The notes below the pieces were generated by a model. It had not been told where the DNA came from. It ran no database searches and was given only the letters and a program-made list of their open reading frames with translations. Shown here in pieces: positions 1 through 7,300 of a stretch of DNA of 14,787 nucleotides. The DNA is from Cephalothrix spiralis (Eukaryota; Nemertea; Palaeonemertea; Archinemertea; Cephalotrichidae): positions 1-14,787 of the forward strand of contig JAUCNG010034452.1 of the NCBI GenBank assembly GCA_032353305.1, given 5' to 3'. The position numbers and the translations under genes are program-made. Position 1 is the stretch's first letter; each line of letters begins with the position of its first letter.

Positions 1-2
1 AG

Positions 3-116
3 AAGAAGTTCTTACATCCGAAAGTAGAGCCTTACATCATTCATCATATTGCAACGTGTGCTGAAGAACAGAAAGACATGGCAGTTGGTTATACATCAAA
101 ATACTTCACCAGTTAA
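3..116 (+). CDS. Possible 3'-terminal coding exon of an unidentified gene (partial)
   Basis: The third forward frame is open from the window edge for 37 codons and ends in TAA at 114-116. The peptide reads from KKFLHPKVEPY to VGYTSKYFTS, with a balanced mix of charged, aromatic and small residues that looks protein-like. A polyadenylation signal follows 31 bp after the stop, which fits the last exon of a plus-strand gene whose body lies to the left. I do not recognise the family. The stretch is short, so a chance open frame or a retroelement remnant is possible. It is not the missing end of MCCC2, which would be on the other strand. Confidence 0.35.
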   Translation, partial: KKFLHPKVEPYIIHHIATCAEEQKDMAVGYTSKYFTS

Positions 117-147
117 ATGGTGATACTATTAGACTGTATAAATTGTC

Positions 148-153
148 AATAAA
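148..153 (+). promoter_or_regulatory. AATAAA polyadenylation signal
   Basis: A canonical AATAAA lies 31 bp after the TAA that closes the left-edge reading frame and is followed by GT/T-rich sequence (gtatgtg, then a T run), the usual layout of an animal cleavage site. The 13-mer AATTGTCAATAAA around it occurs again at 1166-1178. Confidence 0.45.
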
Positions 154-220
154 GTATGTGTATATAATTTTTTGTTCTGGTTATTCAGTGTCACATTCTC
201 TGATTGTAAGTGGTGTAGCA

Positions 221-390
221 TTGTAGCATTCATGGGTCTGTCGTGGATAGTCGAACGGGGGTAATCTTTTGGTTGGTTTGGTATGTATGCGAGGAATATT
301 TTGGAGTTGTAGCATTCATTGGTCTGTCGTGGATAGACGAACGGGGGGGGGGGGGGGTAATCTTTTGTATGGTATGTATTTTGGGGTTGT
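221..390. repeat. Tandem duplication, two units of about 86 bp, with a G15 run
   Basis: Unit 1 (221-306) and unit 2 (307-390) share the order ttgtagcattcat, ggtctgtcgtggatag, cgaacg, a G run, taatctttt, ggtatgtat, and ttttgg(a/g)gttgt. They differ by a few substitutions, by small indels and by the G run, which is 5 bases in unit 1 and 15 bases (343-357) in unit 2. The strand asymmetry (GT-rich top strand) creates long meaningless frames on the minus strand. No coding function is suggested. Confidence 0.85.
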
Positions 391-829
391 GTAACATGTC
401 TTGATTTATTGTCGCATGCATAAAGTAAACAGCATGTCACATGCCGCAGAGTATCAAAGCATAATCGATGTTCAATACTTCGAAGTCAAAATGGTGATAT
501 TTGCTATCAAAGTGTATGTTGATTCTTGTTGATGGTTGTAGATGTCGCTAGTGTTGACCGCTTCTGGAATGAAATAATAGATGTCGCCACGTGTTGCATG
601 AATCATACTTTTGCGTAGTTCAGATGTTGTCCGCTAATCTGTTACCATGGATACCTGTCAATCAAATAACACGTGACCAATTTCAATCAATCAGAACGCA
701 GCAAAGATTTAGTTATTGAATGAGATAAAAGATGTCACAACATGTCGCAATGACTCATACATGGGGAAAAACCACCTGCCAATCAAACGAAACTCCGCCC
801 ACGTGACCAAATTCAGCCAATCAGAAAGT

Positions 830-907
830 AGCAAATTACGACGATAAAGTGCCTTAATTTCAGCCAATCAGAATACCGCGATCACAAGACGCACGGTTAT
901 AAGAACG
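830..907 (+). promoter_or_regulatory. Core promoter-like unit 1 (CCAAT + TATA)
   Basis: The order is agcaaattacg, agtgccttaatttcag, CCAAT (864-868), gcgatcacaa, cgcacg, TTATAAG (897-903). It matches unit 2 almost base for base. The CCAAT-to-TATA spacing is 33 bp, identical to that of unit 2, which favours conserved function or recent duplication. Confidence 0.5.
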
Positions 908-996
908 CTCAAAATGTACAATCGATTAGATTAGCACGTGACGAATTCCAGCAAATCACAATCCCAATATATAGTACGTTCCACCAATCACAATAC

Positions 997-1071
997 AGCA
1001 AATTACGACAAAGTGCTTTAATTTCAGCCAATCAGAGTGCTGCGATCACAACTCGCACGCTTATAAGGACG
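997..1071 (+). promoter_or_regulatory. Core promoter-like unit 2 (CCAAT + TATA)
   Basis: This is a second copy of the unit, with CCAAT at 1028-1032 and TTATAAG at 1061-1067. A start site would be expected near 1090. The only nearby ATG (1150) opens a five-codon frame, so any transcript would be non-coding or spliced to exons I cannot see. An AATAAA follows at 1173-1178. Confidence 0.5.
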
Positions 1072-1172
1072 TTTCTACAAGAGATTCTGCACACCATATC
1101 GACAATCAGCGACAATACGATATATTACATATTTTATACAACACATACAATGATCAAAACACCTTAATTGTC

Positions 1173-1178
1173 AATAAA
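1173..1178 (+). promoter_or_regulatory. AATAAA polyadenylation signal candidate
   Basis: AATAAA sits in the 13-mer AATTGTCAATAAA, identical to that at 141-153, about 110 bp downstream of the second TATA element. It may be the 3' end of a second, gutted copy of the left-edge gene. It could also be chance in AT-rich DNA. Confidence 0.3.
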
Positions 1179-1225
1179 ACAATAGAAAGTTGATTAAAAA
1201 TTTGAACAATAGGCCCCTTTGTTCC

Positions 1226-1435
1226 TAGGGTTAGGGTTACAGATCATTTTCTAGTAGGTGTTAGGGTTACAGACCATCTTCTACGTAGGGTTAGGGTTAC
1301 AGACCAATTAGCGCTAGAACAATAGAAAGCTAATTATGCCATTGTTCTAAGGGAGGGGGAGGGTTAGGGCTCTTAAACGACTAGGGTTACTTGTTAGGGT
1401 TAGGGTTGAACGAATTTTTTGGGCTAGGGTTACAG
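1226..1435 (+). repeat. Degenerate interstitial telomere-like (TTAGGG) repeats
   Basis: TAGGGTTAGGGTTACAGACC-type units recur at 1226-1244, 1260-1276 and 1286-1305, about 30 bp apart, followed by more TTAGGG-rich pieces at 1372-1378, 1382-1408 and 1424-1434. The animal telomere repeat is TTAGGG. Here it is interspersed with 'acagaccat-ttcta' spacer, so this is a telomere-like satellite rather than a pure telomere. The block also contains an inverted repeat, TAGAACAAT (1315-1323) and ATTGTTCTA (1341-1349), and the word AACAATAGAAAG occurs at both 1180-1191 and 1318-1329. Confidence 0.75.
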
Positions 1436-1733
1436 AAACAGTACAAATTTCAACTACCACACCAACCACACCAACGCCCCCGCTTGATGGTCTATCCGCA
1501 CCCGCTATTACTACTGGTATTTTGCTTCCTTGGTCCGAAAAGTGAAAAAAATGTCAAATTAGTGACGGTGATAGTGACACAAATTTCAAGTTAGTGAAGG
1601 GGTGATAGATCATTTGGGGACGTTGGTGCCTGCACTTTAAAGACAACTCCCCCGAGTAGATCATATAGTTGCTCCCTGATCGAATGCTTTTTAGATGTTT
1701 CCAAAGGGGAAAAGCTTGTTTCTAAACACTTAC

Positions 1734-1819
1734 CTAGCACTTGAGTAATAAGGACTTCCTTCATGCTCAAATTTTTTAATCAACGGATCTTTGAGGGCTT
1801 TTTCTTCTTCAGGGGTCCA
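1734..1819 (-). CDS. MCCC2: MCCC2 exon E (most 3' exon in window)
   Basis: This minus-strand exon is bounded by a pyrimidine-rich acceptor ending ctag and a donor GTAAGT (1728-1733). It reads WTPEEEKALKDPLIKKFEHE then GSPYYSSA plus two bases of the next codon. That matches the segment of the methylcrotonyl-CoA carboxylase beta subunit just after the REGK region, where family members have an acidic EE-A-LK-P-I-KFE-EG-PYYSSAR stretch. It joins exon D in phase 0 and leaves phase 2 for the next exon. The remaining C-terminus, about 45 residues in the family, is not found in 1-1733 and must lie to the left. Confidence 0.93.
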
Positions 1820-1904
1820 CTAGAAAAGAAAACGGTTTCATGTAAATCATTTTGAAAAATCCAAATAAATAGGAAAAGCTTGATTTAAGCCTTTTATTGA
1901 TTAG

Positions 1905-2010
1905 TTTACTGATCAGTCCAAAAAATAATAAATTCAAATATTTATTTGCGCCGCCTACGAGATTTTTTGGAAAATTGGTTCGCCATTATTATCTTATAAT
2001 TAGGCCTGTC
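1905..2010 (-). repeat. Diverged interspersed repeat, copy 1
   Basis: Read on the minus strand, this gives aggcctaat, then aattttccaaaaaat (1962-1976 reversed), ctcgtaggcggcg, aaataaa, and after a gap gatcagtaaac. The same ordered words occur on the plus strand at 12258-12380. It lies in the intron between MCCC2 exons D and E. The family is not identified. Confidence 0.5.
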
Positions 2011-2352
2011 TGTGCGCTAGTAATCACGATCTCTCCCCTTTCTAATAAAAAAGATTAAGCGCAAATTGTAGGTCGTTTAGAAAATCGTCATTTCTGTAAT
2101 CTCAATTTTACGTTTTTAAAATTTGGAACCTTATATTAGATTTTGTTTTGGCAATATTTTATAATATTTCTGGTAATTTATGAGATTATATGGGGCATTT
2201 TTAAGCAGGGTTAAATTTAGATTTCCTCCTGAATCGTTTTTATTCTGCGCGATCGTTTCCGATTTCGAAGAGTATTAGCTACAAAATGGCCGTGTTCGGC
2301 GTCCCATAAATAGGAGCAAGATGTCAACGAGGAAGACGAGAAGTATGCCTAC

Positions 2353-2467
2353 CGTTTTGCCTTCTCGTAGCCTTTGAGCTTGGGTGATTTGAGCTAAGAC
2401 ACCAGCAGCTTGCTCACCGCCCATTACAGATATTCTTGAATTTGGCCACATATATAAGAACCTAGGT
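2353..2467 (-). CDS. MCCC2: MCCC2 exon D
   Basis: The exon is bounded by acceptor ttccag and donor GTAGGC. It reads [20 protein letters not shown] then [18 protein letters not shown], continuing directly from the GMCGRAY of exon C, exactly as in the MCCC2 family. The [18 protein letters not shown] block belongs to the carboxyltransferase domain and packs near the active site in acyl-CoA carboxylases. The first base completes a glycine codon split with exon C. The donor +3 to +6 bases (AGGC) are weaker than those of the other exons. An 8222-bp intron separates it from exon C and contains the ankyrin-kinase gene. Confidence 0.95.
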
Positions 2468-3640
2468 CTGGAAAATATAAAAAAACACAAACATTACAAT
2501 ATTTTAAACACATTTAAATTAGGGGTGGTCGGGGTCAGGTCCTGACTGTTAACATACTTTTCTTGGTTTCTACCGTAAGTCGGACCTTGGAAAAAGGGAA
2601 TCCCAAAATGCCGGTAATGATCGAAGCTATCAGTTATGGTGCTTGGATTTCTTGATTTAAGTGACATAAAATTGGCATCAGAAAAATCACGATATTGTAG
2701 TTTTGCATGAGAGTTTTTCAATGACGTCATTCTACAGATAGATAATTTTAAAACGCATGAAAGATCATGAAAGGAAGTCTCTATTTGGCAGAGAACCAGA
2801 AGTCTATCTAAGGATTTTTGCTGCCTAAATAGGGACTATCGTGATAAAAAATTGGTAAATTAGACCAGTTGGAATTAATATTTTGCTAAAAGTTTGCGTA
2901 TTAGCTGTATACAAATAATTTCAATGCACGCACCTTTAATTCCTGGTTTTATGTAGAAGTAGTTTTATTTTAAAACCAAAATATAATTTCAAAGAATTAA
3001 ACAACCGAGAAATGTCACATGATCTACATCGATATGTGATAAAAAACCTTGTATAGAGGACAATGGCAAAAAAAAATTAAAATTAAAATGAATTCATTCA
3101 ACGATTGAATATATCAATCGGACCAGAAAGAAATACGGACTCGTGTTGTGAACCACCATAGGGTCGTCGTGTTATAGCGTACTGTTTACATTTAGAATGT
3201 ATACTACATGATTTTCCTACATGTACATACAATATTTTAGTAGAATGAAATTACATTTAGGATTAATTTAGCTTAAAGGAAATAATCTAAGAAACGAATT
3301 CAAAGTCAAACAGAAAAAGCGCTTAATGTAAGTAATTCTAAGACATTTACTGATAAAATGGACATTTGAAGTACTACCAATTAAAATTGTCAATAATTTG
3401 CTCTTGGCGTTGACGGCACAATTATGAACTATAACTCTATTATCATTTTCGACCACCGGGTGCCCAATCATACAATCATGTAACTAGACTCCTAATTAGG
3501 TTTTTTTTACTGGACTGTGCCCAATGCCCAAGTTTTCAGATGCTGAAGTTTTTTCATTGACCTGGGATCAATTATATTGATTTGTATTATAAATAAGAAT
3601 ACACAGGGTTATAGAACATTTGGCGTACAACCTTCAGACC
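2468..3640. other. Intron segment without recognisable genes
   Basis: This is AT-rich MCCC2 intron sequence. Short open frames exist (2494-2730 and 3268-3471, minus strand), but they have no family resemblance and no supporting signals. Nothing else is supported. Confidence 0.6.
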
Positions 3641-4092
3641 CCAGTATTCGCCCCACCCGCGAAAATCTCGGAAGTGCGGGCCTAAATCCCATCAACCCTT
3701 AATTTTTTGGAAAGCTTGAGGAAATTCTAGAGTCAAGTTTATATTTCAAAAGGGTCGGGCTCACTTTGGGGCCTTAGGTCCAAAAACGGGGTTCACGGAG
3801 CACGAATAGAAACCTTTCAAGTGTACCATTTAAATGATCTATTTTGAAATATCTAAGTCCTATAATGGAATGGACTATCAAATCGTAATAAAATCTTGGA
3901 TTTAAATTTATTTTCACGTTCACGAACATCCTATATCACGAATCGAAAAAATGGCAAATGGCTTTCACGAATCACGAGAATAGTGGTTTTCACGGATCAA
4001 GTTAATCAGATTCCTGCAGTTCCCGAATACGTTAAGCAGATTTTCCCCATTCACGGAACTCGATATTATAAAGGCGTTACCCCCCCCCCCCC
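3640..4092. repeat. Repeat-like segment rich in CACGA words, ending in a C13 run
   Basis: From about 3913 to 4050 the words ttcacg, cacgaa and cacgga recur irregularly (for example 3914-3926, 3936-3942, 3964-3978, 3991-3997, 4050-4056), and the segment ends in thirteen Cs (4080-4092). The open frame across it (3896-4141) has a repetitive, low-complexity origin and no family I know. It may be an old mobile-element piece upstream of the ankyrin-kinase gene. The family is unassigned. Confidence 0.35.
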
Positions 4093-4292
4093 AACAATCG
4101 CAGCCGATATGCAGCAAATCTATGACTTAAAATATACCTGAAATCGCAAGCGCCAAAGGCACGAGCGACATTTTTGATAAGGGCCTCCACAGTCCACATG
4201 TATGTCCAAAATGACACCTTAACAAGAACATTTCAAATATGTTTTATTAATTTTTGGGGGTGCACTTATATTGACACCAACGACATTTTTAT

Positions 4293-4310
4293 TTATTTTT
4301 GTTATTTCAG
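4293..4310 (+). promoter_or_regulatory. Candidate splice acceptor before the ankyrin-kinase start codon
   Basis: A pyrimidine-rich run (tttttgttatttcag) ends in AG at 4309-4310, 53 bp before the ATG. An in-frame TGA at 4331-4333 lies between it and the start. If the acceptor is used, the upstream exon is 5' untranslated and the whole protein is in one exon. I cannot identify the matching donor or a promoter. Confidence 0.45.
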
Positions 4311-4363
4311 AAACAATTGACTTTTGTGAATGAGTTTATAACTCAGATCGGATTGAAATTAAC

Positions 4364-7300
4364 ATGGATGCAGACAATAATCAAAGATTTTCATCAAATT
4401 TGCTCGACATCTGTCAAACTTTGATAGGATCACTAACTATGCTAAGGAAAATGAAACAAAATAAAACAGTTCATTTGGGTAAAGCTGCGTTTTATGGACA
4501 TCTTGACATTGTAAAATATCTTATTGAATCCGATAAAGATGTAAATACCACTGATGAAAATGGAAAAACTCCACTAATATTTGCCTCAGGTCAAGGTCAT
4601 CTAGCAATTGTTGAATTCCTCATCGAAAATGATGCAACAGTGAATTATGCCAACGATAATGGTACATCAGCACTGCTAAATGCGGCACACAATGGCAATT
4701 TAGAATGTGTTAAATACCTTGTTAAGAACAGTGCAATTATAAACCATTATAATAAGGAAGGTATGACAGCACTGTCTTTAACGGCATATAATGGTCATTT
4801 AGAATGTGTGAAGTATCTTATTCGAAACAATGCAAATGTAGATTATGCTTCAAATGATGGTCACACAGCATTGTTCATTGCAGCGCAGAATAATTATTTA
4901 GAATGCGTAAAATACCTTATTCAAAACAATGCAAGTGTAAATCATGCCGCAAATGATAGTTGCACAATATTGTTCATTGCGGCACAGAATGGTAATTTTG
5001 AATGCGTGAATTACCTTATTCAAAACAATGCAAATGTAAATCATATTGCAAATCGTGGCGGTACAGCATTGTTAATTGCGGCACATAATGGTCATTTAGA
5101 ATGTGTTAAATACCTTGTTAAGAACAGTGCAATTGTAAATCACTCTAGCAAGGATGGTATGACAGCACTGTCTTTAGCGGCATATAATGGTCATTTCGAA
5201 TGCGTGAAATACCTTATACATAACAATATAAATGTAAATTATGTTGCAAATGATGGTCATACAGCATTGCTCATTGCTGCACAGAACGGCCATCTAAAAT
5301 GCGTGGAATACCTTATTCAAAACAATGGAAATGTAAATCATGCAAAAAATGATGGTCACACAGCAGTGTCCATTGCTGCACAGAATGGCCATTTAAAATG
5401 CGTGGAATATCTTATTCAAAACAAAGCAAATGATGATTCCACGGCACTGTCCATAGCAGCATATAATGGTCAATTAGAATGCGTAAAATGCCTAATTCAA
5501 AACAATGTAAACGTAAATCATGCTGCAAATGATGGTCACACAGCATTATCTATTGCTGCACTGAAGGGCAACTTTAAATGCGTGGATTACTTAATTCAAA
5601 ACAATGCAAATGTGAATCATATCACAAATGATGGTACAACAGTGCTGATCAGGGCAGCATGTAATGATAATTTAGACCTTATGAAATGCCTTATTCAAAA
5701 CAAAGCGAATGTGAATCATGCAAACAATAATGGTATGACGGCACTAGCAATAGCAGCATATAAAGGTCATTTAGAATGCGTGAAATGCCTTATTCATAAC
5801 AATGTAGACGTAAATCATGCTACAAAAGAGAGCGAGGCGGCATTGTTCATTGCGGCATTGCATGGACACTTAGAATGCGTGGAATACCTTATCAAAAACA
5901 ATGCAGATGTGAATTTTATTACAAATGATGGTATGACAGCGCTGATCATGGTGGCAGGTATTGAACGTTTTGATCTTATGAAATGCCTTATTCAAAACAA
6001 AGCAAAAGTAAATTATGCAAACAATGAGGGTTGGACAGCACTTTCAATATCAGCATATAATGGTTTTTTAGAATGCGTGAAATGCCTTATTCAAAACAAT
6101 GCAGATGTTAATCATGCTGCATATGATGGTCACACAGCATTGTCCAGTGCTTCGCAGAATGGCCATTTAAAATGCGCAGAATATCTTATTCAAAATAACG
6201 CAAGTGTGAATCATATTGCAAATGGTGGCATGACAGCGCTGTTCTTGGCAGCACGTAATGAACATTTAGACCTTATGAAATGCCTTATTCAAAACAATGC
6301 AAATGTAAATCATATAACAAATGATGGTTCCACGGCACTATCCATAGCAGCATATAATGGTAATCTAGAATGTGTGAAATGCCTTATTCATAACAATGTA
6401 AATGTAAATCATGCTGCATATAGTGGCCACACAGCATTGTCCAGTGCTGCACGGAATGGCCATTTGAAATGCGTGAAATTCCTTGTTCAAAACAATGCAA
6501 ATGTGAATCCTATCACAAATGGTACAACAGCACTGACTATGGCAGCAAGTAATGGTCATTTAGAAACTATGAAATATCTTATCAAACAAAATGCAAATCT
6601 CAGTCATCATGGTAATTCAGCATTGAGATGTTCGGCGACAAAAGGTCATCTGGAATGTGTTAAAATTATTCTTAAACAGGAGGCAGTCTTAGATAACTGG
6701 AGTATATTAGATTGGTGTCTGTGGTGTTTGTGGTTACTTTTACAGATAATCATAGAATTATATTCATTTATAACCTCTAAAAGTAGATTCTCTGACATTT
6801 TAGGCCATTTCAGAGAGATTTTAAAAACCAGACCATTAAAGCATTTTAATGATAAGATTTTACCAATATATGACTGTGCAATGAACGGACATGTAAAAGT
6901 TTTAATAGTTATCATTAAAGCAAAGTTTGATATACATATTTACGAGAAAGAAGCAGTCCTGGAACTAAACAGCACTAATTTCGGAAATAGTCTTTTGATT
7001 CACATTCAAAATGTAAAAAAATGTTGTAAAATAATGAAAGTTTTCGATTTGAGAATCTATGAAATGGTACCTGTAAATGTTGCAATAATGGGACCATTCA
7101 TAAAGCTAATTGAGAAGCGCATTATTGATCTTAATTACTTATATGAACTTAAAGACGAACTAAACAATTTCATAAGAGCGAATCCCACCACAGAGGAACT
7201 ACACAATATGATTCATGGCATTATCATATCTAAAGAAAATGGAAGCGTTATGAATACATTTGAAATTCAAGATCACATACTGGGAGAAGGGTCTTTTGGA

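Larger units (their letters stand above)
588..1071 (+). promoter_or_regulatory. Promoter-like cluster: repeated CACGTG, CCAAT and TATA elements
   Basis: This stretch holds four CACGTG E-boxes (588-593, 670-675, 800-805, 935-940) and six CCAAT boxes on the top strand (677, 779, 817, 864, 984, 1028). Three of the E-boxes continue as CACGTGAC followed by an AAT-rich segment and a second CAATCA/AATCA motif, so the module CACGTGAC-AATTTC-AATCAGA appears to be iterated (670-709, 800-839, 935-965). NF-Y binds CCAAT and bHLH-Zip factors of the USF/MITF type bind CACGTG; that these factors act here is inference. No recognisable gene follows. It could be a real promoter for a non-coding transcript, or a duplicated promoter whose gene was lost. 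Confidence 0.55.

Noticed and set aside
129-440. Two overlapping minus-strand frames with poly-proline
   Set aside because: They come from the G-rich 86-bp tandem duplication. The repeated text and the homopolymer explain the proline runs.
1391-1594. Plus-strand 67-codon frame beginning MLGLGLNEFFGL
   Set aside because: Its start lies in the telomere-like repeats and the rest has no recognisable protein character.
3896-4141. Plus-strand 81-codon frame upstream of the ankyrin-kinase gene
   Set aside because: It is built on CACGA-rich repeat text and a C13 run. It has no family resemblance and no evidence of splicing to the kinase frame.
6365-6915. Minus-strand open frames within the ankyrin-kinase gene (6365-6559, 6646-6915)
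   Set aside because: They are antisense shadows of the ankyrin repeats and linker, with no independent signals.
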